Below, one piece after another: positions 43,945-53,783 of a DNA stretch of 64,000 bases. Positions within the stretch are counted from its first letter, which is position 1. Each line of letters begins with the position of its first letter. The notes beneath the pieces were generated by a model. The model was given only the letters and a program-made list of their open reading frames with translations, made no database searches and was not told where the DNA came from. Location: contig JASANC010003148.1 of assembly GCA_030248135.1 (NCBI GenBank), forward strand, positions 27,850-91,849, written 5' to 3'. The DNA comes from Theristus sp. LFF4_11 (lineage: Eukaryota; Nematoda; Chromadorea; Monhysterida; Xyalidae). The position numbers and the translations under genes were made by a program.

Positions 43945-44970
43945 CGCTCAAAGCGACCATTTTACACAATGGGTACTCAGAAACGTGTTGCTTTTTGTTG
44001 CACTCGATCAAAAAGAACTGGCTTAGGTTAGGGTAAGCGGGGAAAAAAGTAAACATTCGGAACAAAAGCGGGAGCTTTGCTACGGGTATTCAGTAAAATG
44101 TAGAAAATCGTTGCTTTTTCCTTCATTTGTTTTTTTTATCGTAGAAAAGCGTCACTTAGGATAGAAAAGCTACATAACAAAACAATAGCGACCGTTTTAC
44201 ACAATGGATACTCAGAAACGTGTTGCTTTTTGTTGCACTCGATCAAAAAGAACTGCCTTAGGTTAGGGTAAGCGGGGAAAAGAAGTAAACATTCAAAACA
44301 AAAGCGGGAGCTTTGCTACGGGTATTCAGTAAAATGTAGAAAGTCGTTGCTTTTTCCTTCATTTGTTTTTTTATCATAGAAAATGCGTCACTTAAGATAG
44401 AAAAACTACATAACAAAACAAAAGCGACCGTTTTACACAATGGGTACTCAGAAACGTGTTGCTTTTTGTTGCACTCGATCAAAAATAACTGGCTTAGGTT
44501 AGGGTAAGCGGGGAAAAAGTAAACATTCAAAACAAAAGCGGAAGCTTTGCTACGGATATTCAGTATAATGTTGCTGTTTTGTCATTTCCATTCTATCAAA
44601 AATCCTTGGCTAAGGTTAGGGTTAAAAATAAGAGTAGTAAACATACCACACAAAAGTGGCCGTTTTGCAGCGAATATTCAGAAAAGTTTTGCATTTTTCG
44701 TCATTTAAACTTCAAAAGGCTTGGCTTAGGTGAGCTTTGCTACGGTTATTCAGTAAAATGTTGCTGTTTTGTCATTTCTATTCATAAAAGGCTTTGCTTA
44801 GGTTAGAGTAAGCGGGAAAGAGAAGCAACTTATCAAGACGAAAGTTGGCGTTTTGCAACAATTGTTCAGAAGTGTTGCCTTTTTGACATTTACACTCTAA
44901 AAGGCCTGGCTTAGGTTAGGGTAAGCGGGTAAAAAACCATTACCAAGTCAAAAGCGGGCGCTTTCCAATG
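43945..44970. repeat. Degenerate 236-bp tandem repeats with a TTAGGTTAGGG motif
   Basis: Units start at about 43952, 44188 and 44424 and become more diverged to the right. Each contains GGCTTAGGTTAGGGTAAGCG or a variant of it. The telomere-like hexamers occur only singly within the longer unit. Confidence 0.8.
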
Positions 44971-45414
44971 GGTATTTAGAACAGTGTTGCCTATTCAGAA
45001 ATGACAGCTGACTGAAGCAGATTGCTTTTCTTAAACCTGTATTTTAAACTGAAAGAAAAACTTAAACATTTTTAAAACTTTGAGCGGGAATGGCTGTTAA
45101 TTGTTGCTGATCAAAGGAGATTGTTTTTTTGATACTTTAAACGGGAAGGACAGTGGAATGCAACTGATTAACAAAGAATGAAAGGACAAATAAGCGACAT
45201 TGAAGGCTAATAAATGCGAGAATTGATTTTGATACTTTAATAGGGAATGGCAGTTGTTTGTTGCTGATTAAAAAGATTGTTTCTCATATTTTGAATGGCA
45301 GTGCAGTTATGATTGTTAGATATCTGTTATTTCTTATGTGTCGCTTTGATTGATGCTGAAACAGCGAAAACCAAACCACACGGTAATCAGTGTTATGGTG
45401 AGTAAATCAGGTTA

Positions 45415-45878
45415 CGATTGACACAGGGAAAAGAACTATCCAAATGTACGCCAAATGTACACATGTATGTACTCCAAATGTACCCCAAATGTACCATAGT
45501 GGCACACATAATTGGCTCATCGACGTATATGGTATGTACCATAGTGGCGTAACATAACTGAGCCATCGAGGTATAGGGTATGGGAGGGTATGTATCACAT
45601 ATATGCGATTATGGCGCAGTCAGACAATTATGACTAAGTATGCAATAAATATGTTTGCAATTATGGAAACCCCTCACACGCATGCAGATACACGCTCTTT
45701 TAAGGGGGCAAGACAAACAGGTATGTATCTAATTATGTCTGTTGTTAGTTATGTGTGCATAATTAAGATGCTATGGTCAAACTATGTACATACCTAAACC
45801 AATATGGGGCTTCCTGCTATGCATGAAATATGTACATAGTGAAGTACATTTGGATCGTTCTTTTACCTGTGTGAATCG
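45415..45878. mobile_element. MITE with about 30-bp TIR (CGATTGACACAGG ... CCAAATGTAC)
   Basis: The left end CGATTGACACAGGGAAAAGA and right end (complement) CGATTCACACAGGTAAAAGA are inverted repeats extending through ATCCAAATGTAC. The interior is rich in TATGTAC and CATAGTGGC motifs. No coding capacity. Confidence 0.8.
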
Positions 45879-46189
45879 ACAGCAATAAAATCAGCAAAGG
45901 CATGTTGCTTGACAAAAAACACGGCTTAAACAACAAAAAATGCTGTGATTTTCAAAAAAAGTAGAAGCATCGACGGACGATTGCTTTAAAAGTGAACGAT
46001 CATTTCTATGGTAAATCAACAACAGTCGGTTAAAGCAGCTCAAAATCAAAATGCAATGCATTTTGAGTCCGCGTCGTGGGCAAGGTCAAAAGGGAAAACC
46101 AACTCAAAAATAATAGTTGTATTTATCAGCTAACCGTGCCGTAGGCACGGGTCAATTTGCTAGTAACACCCCAAGAATGTTGCGGCCAG

Positions 46190-46425
46190 TTTTATAACGG
46201 CTCAATAGTCCAATAGTGCTACACCTGACTGAGTCCCTAAATAAAATAATCAAGCATCGCACTGTAGTTTCGTTTTTCGATCTAAATTGACTTACCAATC
46301 AATGGCTGCTCTTCATCATGATGTGAAGAAACAGAAATTTGTTGATTCATGAATTTGTTCTGGCACTCAGTGGTGCTGCACTATTGGACTGCTACAATAT
46401 GTAAGTTTTATAAAACTGGACCCAA
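46190..46425. mobile_element. MITE with CCAGTTTTATAA ends
   Basis: The left CCAGTTTTATAACGGCTCAA with CCAATAGTGC is mirrored at the right by GCACTATTGGACTG and TTTTATAAAACTGG. Its extreme ends resemble those of the MITEs near the HP1-like gene. Confidence 0.7.
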
Positions 46426-46609
46426 AAGTCATGCATCACATTGTGTGCTTATTGTTCATGACTGTGCAGCATTTGAAAACAAATCATGCGAAACGAGCAC
46501 AAAGACAAGCAAATAACAATTGTCAGTCACAATCAACACAGCTCTACAAGAAAACGTTTTTTTTCAAAAAAATTACGTGTGTCAACACACATCGTTTCAC
46601 GTTTGTTGT

Positions 46610-47674
46610 TTATTGTTTGCAATTTTCTCGATGTGCTCGCAGTTTATTCACAATCGTGAACGTCTTCGCACATCGGTCGCACTCGAACGGACGCTCGTTG
46701 CTGTGCACGTGAGACTGGTGACTCTTGAGCTCAGAGTTTGTTGCAAACTGTTTGTCACACTGATCACAGGTGAGCAACAGACGGTTGGCGTTGTGGAATC
46801 GATTGAAATGTTGAGTGCGATTTGCGGAGGTTTTGAATGATTTGTTGCACTGGCTGCAGGCGAACGGACGCTCGGTGGAATGGCGCTGATGCTGATGACT
46901 GCGCAGACGAGCTGCTGATTTCGCCGTGTAGTCACATTGGTCGCAAGCGAATGGCCGTGTGTCCGTGTGCATCCGCAGGTGTTGTTGTACCTCAGCTCTC
47001 GTTTTAAATTTCGCTCCACATTGGTCGCATTTGAACGGACGTTCGTCTGAGTGTTTCATTTTCTGATGGTTCTGCAAACTTGAGTTCCGTGTTGCCTTGT
47101 AGTCACATTGGTCACCACAGGCAAACGGTCGATCACCAGAGTGCACAGAGGTGTGTACTTGCAGATGTAACTTCCTTTTGAATTGTTTTCCGCATTGGTC
47201 GCATTGGAAGGGACGATCGGTGGAATGAACTGCGCGTCTATGCTTTGACAAATTTGAGTTATGTTTGCATGAATATGAACATTGGTCGCACTTGAATGGT
47301 CTGGCGTCTGAGTGCACGGAAGCGAAATGCCGTTTCACTTCAGCTTTTGTCTTTGCCCTGTACGAGCACTCGGTGCAGGCGAACGGTCGCTCAGTGGAAT
47401 GGACGTGTTTCAAATGTTTCTTCAATTGTGACTTGCCGTTCGTTGCAACTCCGCAAACCGGGCATTCGTGCATACTTTTGCGTTCCTCTGCCTCCCCAGA
47501 TTGTTTCGTTTGCTGACACAGACGACTGAGTGCCCTGCCAGTGAGTTTTTTAGTTATTTTCCGGCCAGCAGTGACGGGAGCAACGTGCTGCCGCAGATGA
47601 GCCACGAATGTCGCCACACTCAGAAACGCAAACTTGCACTCAGCGCACTCGTAGTACTGGCACTGGACTGACAT
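46610..47674 (-). CDS. C2H2 zinc-finger protein A, 354 aa, eleven fingers
   Basis: Starts MSVQCQYYECAECKFAFLSV. The ATG follows a possible 3' splice site (CGTTTTCAG|GTC), suggesting a non-coding 5' exon. Eleven C2H2 units joined by H-S-x-E/D-R-P-F linkers; the last unit has Cys in place of the final His. Finger 6 is abnormal: an in-frame three-base insertion makes its first pair C-x3-C (FACGDQCDY) where paralogues have C-x2-C. No KRAB, BTB or SCAN domain. Probable sequence-specific DNA-binding protein. It has the same length as protein E (61952-63016) and shares its upstream flank. Confidence 0.92.
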   Translation of the reverse strand: MSVQCQYYECAECKFAFLSVATFVAHLRQHVAPVTAGRKITKKLTGRALSRLCQQTKQSGEAEERKSMHECPVCGVATNGKSQLKKHLKHVHSTERPFACTECSYRAKTKAEVKRHFASVHSDARPFKCDQCSYSCKHNSNLSKHRRAVHSTDRPFQCDQCGKQFKRKLHLQVHTSVHSGDRPFACGDQCDYKATRNSSLQNHQKMKHSDERPFKCDQCGAKFKTRAEVQQHLRMHTDTRPFACDQCDYTAKSAARLRSHQHQRHSTERPFACSQCNKSFKTSANRTQHFNRFHNANRLLLTCDQCDKQFATNSELKSHQSHVHSNERPFECDRCAKTFTIVNKLRAHRENCKQ

Positions 47675-48150
47675 GACCTGAAAACGGTTAACAAAGTCAA
47701 AAAGTGTTGAGGTTAAATGGACAATAAATAAGACAGAGAAACAAAAGAAAAAAATAATTCCTAAAGGTAGCGCTTTCTCATTTACTGCCGTTTACTGGGA
47801 TTTGTACACAGAACGCCAAAAAAACTGACCGTTACGAAGAGAGCACAGCAACATATGTACATTGTAGAATAAAAGAGTGACACAGAGAAGATGACAACAG
47901 TTTTTTTTAGTCTACAGCCAATTGGAACAAAATAGATACAACCAGAGTGAAGCATGATTACATTGTATGATCGATTCGTAAAAAAACAGGATCGCAACGC
48001 ATCAGAAATACCAGATTGAATGACGCACAAAAACAAAACAAGACCCAACAAAGGCCGAAAACCTTTCTGCTGGTGCAACTAATTTTGTTTTCACGAAGAT
48101 CGAGAAATCGACATCACTTCACCAATCAACTGGTGTTGTGTGAAAATGAG
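47675..48150 (-). promoter_or_regulatory. Upstream region of zinc-finger gene A
   Basis: Homologous to the upstream region of gene E (63017-63269) and, inverted, to the region upstream of the + strand genes. Shared stretches include TTTGTACACAGAACGCCAAA and CAGCCAATTGGAACAAAATA. Homology breaks at about 48165, where the G-homopolymer tract begins; in the other units this is the middle of a divergent promoter. Confidence 0.6.
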
Positions 48151-48164
48151 AGTCAGTGAAAAAC

Positions 48165-48626
48165 GAAGAGGGGGTGGGGGGGGGGGGGGGGAAAAGAGGG
48201 CGGGGGGGGGGGGGGGGGGGGGAAAAAAGGAAAGGAAAAGAAGAGAATTGTGGGGGGGTGTTTTGTGGTGGTTTTTTGTGGGGTTTTGTGGGGTTTGGTG
48301 GGGGGGGGGGGGGGGGGGAGAAATGGGCGGGGGGGGGGGGGGGGCAGAAAGAAAAAAAAAAAAAATAAAAAAAGAAAAAAAAAAAATACAGGGGGGGGGG
48401 GGAAAAAAAAGGTTTCCTTTTTGGCCCTTTTTAGGGGATGTGGGGAGAAAAAGATAGGTTTTTTTTTGGGGGGTTGGTGGGGGGGTGGGGGGGTGGGGGG
48501 GGTTTAATAGGGGTTGTTTTTTTTTCGTGTTTTTTTGTTGTTGTTTTAAATGGAAAAAAAGTTTTTTTTGTGCTTTTTTTTTTTTTGTTTTTTTTTTGTT
48601 TGTGTGTGGTTTGGTTTTTTTTTTTT

Positions 48627-48657
<31 letters not shown>

Positions 48658-48716
48658 GGGGGGAAAGAAAGAAAGAAAAAAAAAGAGGGGGGGGAGGGGG
48701 GGGGGGGGGAGGATTG
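48165..48716. other. G/A/T homopolymer tract, probably low-quality assembly
   Basis: About 550 bp built of runs of G, then A, then T, with almost no C on the + strand. It resembles erroneous consensus over a long homopolymer or simple repeat rather than natural sequence. All frames here are composition artefacts. Confidence 0.8.
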
Positions 48717-48948
48717 TCAGGTCCATACAACGACCGTGTCAACCGCTTCCAACGTTTCAACGCTAAACTACTCTTTTATCTTCACCAATCTCTACCTTTA
48801 TCTATTCTTTTATACAAACTCATCTATTCTTTGCACATTGGTTGATACGTGATGTGTGTCTTTTATCAGTGTCTTCCTTTGTGTGTATTCTACACTTCAC
48901 TTCTTCATCGCCTTGACCAATAAAATGCACAAGTATGCGACTTGTTCG
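48717..48948. other. Short unique flank between the G tract and the hairpin-tiled frame
   Basis: AT-rich 230 bp with TATCTATTCTTTTATACAAA and CTTGACCAATAAAATGCACA, which could be a promoter-like or 3' end-like segment. Not seen elsewhere in the window. Confidence 0.4.
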
Positions 48949-48981
48949 GCCGAAGCCGTCTACCGCCTACTATTAAGGCGT
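48949..48981 (+). repeat. 33-nt terminal direct repeat, left copy
   Basis: Reads GCCGAAGCCG, five variable bases, CGCCTACTATTA, then AGGCGT. The partner is at 50973-51005. It contains its own small hairpin (CGCCT/AGGCG) and is followed by four more GGCGTCTAGGCGA-like repeats. Confidence 0.8.
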
Positions 48982-49045
48982 ATAGGCGTCCAGGCGATTC
49001 AAGGCGTCTAGGCGACAAGGCGTCTAGGCGATATAGGCGACTCAC
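48982..49045 (+). repeat. Short (A)GGCG tandem motif array
   Basis: Repeats of GGCGT(C/A)(T/C)AGGCGA with 7-15 bp spacing. Lies between the left terminal repeat and the first in-frame ATG. Confidence 0.7.
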
Positions 49046-49124
49046 TCGCTGGGCCCCTATTGGTACCAGTGCCGGTGAACGGTTCGCCTATAACCGTTGT
49101 CTTGTGTGCGACATTCGCGCAGCG

Positions 49125-51018
49125 ATGACTTCATCCAAGTCAGTTGTCTCCAGTCTGAAAACTCAATGTACAACCCGGTCAGAACAAGTGAGAGTTGTTC
49201 CGCCGTTCGGTCAACATGTGAGTGCCCTGTCAGGCCATGTGGCAGATGGTCTACAGTTTGGTACGTTGACTCAACGTCCGAAACCGCTGCCTCGGGCAGT
49301 TGATGTAAAAGCAACCACCCCAGTGGCAGTGGGGTCGGGCGTTGCTTCACAAATGGAGGTCTACCACCTCGACCATCTCTTGGTTCGTAGCCAAGAGTAT
49401 TTGCTACGGGGCGTTCCGGTCCGCCGAGCGCCGCCGTACGAAAAGATCCACAGGCATGTCCTGAGATCAATTGCAAGAAGCAAACGACTTGATGCTTTGT
49501 TGGACAAGCCTCTCTATCTGGACAAAGATGAGTGCGACCAACAGCGAAACAAAATTGTGTTTCGTCATTATGGGATCGACGTCAGTCGCCGAGAATTTAT
49601 GCCATCACAAAGTGATGCGTGTTCTGATGCCGGTTATGGCAGCATTTTAAGTGGCGCCTCTGGTGCCAGACTAGAACCTTCGGTTCTAGATCATATTCGG
49701 AACGTCTTGCGCGGTCCGATCATAAACATCAATGACGATGTAGAAGTGATCTTGGGTCACTTCGAATTATCAGCGGCAAGACTTTTTGCCGGACAAACAA
49801 ACGTTCCGTCCCGACGGAACTTCATTTGTGACCTGCGGGTGTCAGAATGGTTGGACTTGGTCCAACTCATGGCTGACGACGACCCGTCATGGCACACAGT
49901 GCTCCCGGATAAGCGTGTGGTACGCTTCCCCGACACGATCGAGGAAGTTTACGGAGTACCAGCACGCTATATCTCAGGAGGGTACTATTATAGTCGCGTC
50001 GACCTGTTGAGGTGGCGCCAGAAAAAGGTCAATTTTGACCCGGTTGCGACGTCGACACCCAACCGTCAGTCTTGGTTGAGTGAGACGGTGCCTGAAGTAC
50101 CGGTCGTGATGGTGACACCATCTGACCTGGGGGATAACCAAGAGGACATTGTTCCTCGCCCTCCAGGCAGGATGGAGAACCACACGGCGTATTTCACGCC
50201 GCATCTCACTTTGTCCGGACAAGACAAGAGGGTCCGACCAGAAAAGAGCAAATCGGGAAAAGCCGATTTGTTGTCAGAACCAAGGGATTCAGTCCAGGTT
50301 ATCCGAGTGCTTGAACACAGGGATTCAAGGCATTTAATGCCGGAACAACATTCCGGATCCGAAGCTGACGACGAACGTCAGAGAAGAAAAACGGCGACCC
50401 GTTATAAAACGGATCCCGCAAAAAGACAGCGCATGCTGTCGACAATCGAACGACGCAAGCTAGCTGCGGAGTTCGCGAAATTCAAAAAGCCAGAAGATGG
50501 CTCTGAAATTCTGAAAAATCAACTTTTCAGAAAATTAGACTTGCCTTCAGCAACGAAAGCAAGTAACGAAAATCTCGGAATAGAAGGTCTATTCCTAGAC
50601 AAATCAGGACAGCGAAGCTGTTACAACAAAAAGCTCAACGAGCTTATTAAGAGAAGTTCGGCAAGAACTTCTGAGAACGAAAAATTTGGGGGATCTGCAA
50701 CAGAGATCCGTTCAGCACGACAGCGACACAACTCAAATCGAGTTGGGTTGCCTGTGCGTGGAGAATACTCTGAACCAACAGAGAATTTGCGATGTCGTTC
50801 GCGACACTTTGAAACAAGTGACCACGACAGTGAGTCACTCTTGACATCGAATTCTGAAAGCAGCAACTTCAATTTAGAAGTTGCCCGTGTTTATATGGTG
50901 CAAAACGTAAGTAGCGACACCAGCGAAAATTGCCAACTGGCCACGCCAGCAACGGCACGTAGAGAAGGTGCAGCCGAAGCCGCTCGCCGCCTACTATTAG
51001 GGCGTTTGAGAGTCGGGG
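49125..51018 (+). CDS. Orphan intronless ORF, about 630 codons, tiled with hairpins, 3' end lost
   Basis: Open frame with first ATG at 49125 (MTSSKSVVSSLKTQCTT), running without a stop into the G tract after 51018, so the natural C-terminus is not visible. The product is hydrophilic with no signal peptide or membrane segment. It has a folded-looking middle (about residues 195-310, including ININDDVEVILGHFELSAAR and EVYGVPARYISGGYYYSRVD), then a highly charged Arg/Lys/Ser/Glu-rich C-terminal third (ATRYKTDPAKRQRM, HSGSEADDERQRRKTATR). A globular part followed by a basic tail recalls retroelement Gag or a viral nucleocapsid protein, but I recognise no family and see no RT, integrase or CCHC knuckle. 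The coding strand is tiled with perfect short hairpins. No intron signals are needed. Confidence 0.6.
50973..51005 (+). repeat. 33-nt terminal direct repeat, right copy
   Basis: Matches the left copy at 27-28 of 33 positions, 2024 bp downstream. The two copies lie in different reading frames, so the similarity is at the nucleic-acid and not the protein level. Confidence 0.8.
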
Positions 51019-51530
<512 letters not shown>

Positions 51531-51704
51531 GCAAAGATAACCGTTGCATAAAAATCAGCAAAAATCACCTGGATGACACATGTACAGACAGTTGCATTGG
51601 ATGCAATACACAAATGCCTGAACGTGGGTTTTTGGGCAAAATTGGTCAGGCAAAGTCAAAACATGTTGGTGTCCATGAATGTGTTTGTTTATCAGTGTTC
51701 AGTG

Positions 51705-52532
51705 TCACTGTTGGCAGCTCCTCTGTTGGTGTCGCCTTTTCTCATTCTGAGTCTTGAACGTCTTCGCACATCGGTCGCACTCGAACGGACGCTCGTTGCT
51801 GTGCACGTGAGACTGGTGACTCTTGAGCTCAAAGTTTGTTGCAAACTGTCTGTCACACTTGTCACAGGTGAGCAACAGACGGTTGGCGTTGTGGACTCGA
51901 TTGAAATGTTGAGTGCGACTTGCAGAGGTTTTGAATGATTTGTCGCATTGGCTGCAAGCGAACGGACGATCACCAGAGTGCACAGCGGTGTGTCTTTGCA
52001 GATTTACCTTCCTTTTGAATTGTTTTCCACATTGGTCGCATTGGAAGGGACGATCGGTGGAATGAACTACGCGTCTATGCTTTGACAAATTTGAGTTATG
52101 TTTGCATGAATATGAGCATTGGTCGCATTTGAATGGTCTGGCGTCTGAGTGCACGGAAGCGAAATGGGATTTCAATCTGCCGTTTGTCTTTGCCCTGTAC
52201 GAGCACTCGGTGCAGGCGAACGATCGCTCAGTGGAATGAACTTGCTTCAAATGTTGCTCCAATTTCGCTTTGTTTTTTGCAATCACTCCGCACAAATGAC
52301 ATTCATGTTTGTGCTTCATCTCCTTTTCCTTGACGGTTGTTTGCAGTTTGCTGATTGGTTGCTGACTCAATCGATTGATTGCCTTTTTTGTCGACTTTCT
52401 CCGGGCACGATGGTCAGCAGCTGACACGGAGGGAATGACGTGACCGCGCATGTGGCACAGAAATGTGCACACACTCAGGAATGCCACGTTGCACGCTGGA
52501 CACTCGAGCGGGGCAGAGGCTGTTCGGGGCAT
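51705..52532 (-). CDS. C2H2 zinc-finger protein B, 275 aa, eight fingers
   Basis: Starts MPRTASAPLECPACNVAFLS; a possible acceptor (TTTTCAG|CGCGACC) lies seven bases before the ATG, implying a 5' UTR intron. Eight fingers: the first reads CPACNVAFLSVCTFLCHMRG, the last lacks the final His (QQRSCQQ end). Compared with its duplicate D it lacks one finger after FQCDQCGKQFKRKVNL. One linker reads STERSFACTEC instead of STERPFACTEC. Likely DNA-binding regulator; no effector domain seen. Confidence 0.92.
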   Translation of the reverse strand: MPRTASAPLECPACNVAFLSVCTFLCHMRGHVIPSVSAADHRARRKSTKKAINRLSQQPISKLQTTVKEKEMKHKHECHLCGVIAKNKAKLEQHLKQVHSTERSFACTECSYRAKTNGRLKSHFASVHSDARPFKCDQCSYSCKHNSNLSKHRRVVHSTDRPFQCDQCGKQFKRKVNLQRHTAVHSGDRPFACSQCDKSFKTSASRTQHFNRVHNANRLLLTCDKCDRQFATNFELKSHQSHVHSNERPFECDRCAKTFKTQNEKRRHQQRSCQQ

Positions 52533-53783
52533 GGTCGCGCTGAAAATAAAGTTCAGAAATTAAAAAAAAATAGCGAACCCGAGCATTCGTAAAAATACTC
52601 GTGGAACAGAATTTGAAATGGTGAAGAGAAGGACACTTTTTCGCAGTTGTATGGCAAAAAAGCTTCATGCAACAAAAAATTCGAGCGGGAAAGGACAAAA
52701 CTGCGTTGCATTTTGAACGATCCACTCCAAACAACACAAACAGCAACACGGGGCACAAAAATGTGACTGTGCAAATTTGTGTCTGCTTTACTGCAAAGAT
52801 TGCGTGTTTGATAGAAAGGGGCAAAAGAAAGAATGATGTTGTTTGTGCGCGAGGCATGTCGTGTCCATTTCACGATTGGCAGTTTTCTTTCATTCATCTT
52901 GCTGCATTCCCAGAGCCTGCTCAGAGTGTCACTGATTTCGTTCATCTGGTGATGCAACTGCAAGCCTCGCAACGTGACACCATAAAAGTTTGGACGGAGT
53001 GAAATGGCACCGAAACCCATAACCAACAAAATGCGCATCCAGAATGTCGTCATTCGTAATTTCCATTTCTGTCATTGTCTGCCCCCCCCCCAGTGCTAGC
53101 GGGACGCTCAATCCCGCAACTGCACAAGTCCCGTGCTTGCGTTTCACTGCGTCTCTCTTTTTTCGCACAACACCAGTCGATTGGTGAAGTGATGTCGATC
53201 GGAATCTTCGTGAAAACAATCAGTTGCACCAGCAGAAAGGTTGTCAGCCTTTGTTGACTTTTGTTTTGTCTTTGTGCGTCATTCAATCTGGTATTTCTGT
53301 GGCGTTGCGATACTGTTTATTCTTACGCATCGGTCATAATCATGATTCACTCTAGTTTTGTGAAGCTCATTAAGTTCACGCTCTCAATGGTCTATTGGAA
53401 GTGTATCTACTTTTTGTTCCAATTGGCTGTGTACTCAAAAAAGGCTGTGTTGTGATTTTTGCAACTTTCCATTCTGTTTTTCTCTGCTGTTTTCGCGACA
53501 GTTTTGGCGTAACAGTTTTCTTCTCTTGGCGTTCTGAGTACAAATGGCTGTTCACCGCAGTAAATGCACACGTGTAACATTTAGAAATGGTAAGCTGCCT
53601 TTCTTTTGTTTCTGTACTCGACGGCCTTCTGTACGCTTTTCTGGGTTAGCCTTGGCTAAAAAACATCACCTAAAAATCTCTGTGTTTTTGGCTCTGAACT
53701 GCACCTTGGTCTGGAGCTTTCTCACTCTCATTACTGTCCTTCTGCCTCAGCACATTGTGACTTTTCTTCTCCACTTTCAGGTC
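52533..53783. promoter_or_regulatory. Divergent promoter region between zinc-finger genes B (-) and C (+)
   Basis: About 1.25 kb between two start codons pointing outwards. A poly-C run at 53083-53091 marks its middle and reappears, longer, at 59468-59482 in the duplicate. Short unrelated frames exist on both strands, but they are conserved no better than the non-coding parts of the duplicate. Confidence 0.6.
53622..53684 (+). mobile_element. SINE 3' fragment upstream of the first + strand zinc-finger gene
   Basis: About 60 bp of the SINE 3' half (ACTCGACGGCCTTCTGTACG to CATCACCTAAAAAT). The same fragment occupies the equivalent place at 60009-60068, so it was present before the zinc-finger unit duplicated. 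Confidence 0.7.

Noticed and set aside
43945..44970. Interstitial telomere array
   Set aside because: The hexamers occur once per 236-bp unit and not in tandem, so this is an ordinary degenerate repeat.
48091..48852. Several overlapping frames rich in Gly, Phe, Lys or Pro on both strands
   Set aside because: They arise from G, A and T homopolymer runs in a probable low-quality assembly tract.
52553..53577. Frames of 60-166 residues in the divergent zinc-finger promoters, repeated in the duplicate
   Set aside because: They are copied with the whole segment; indels between the duplicates break them (for example the poly-C length), so there is no sign of coding constraint.
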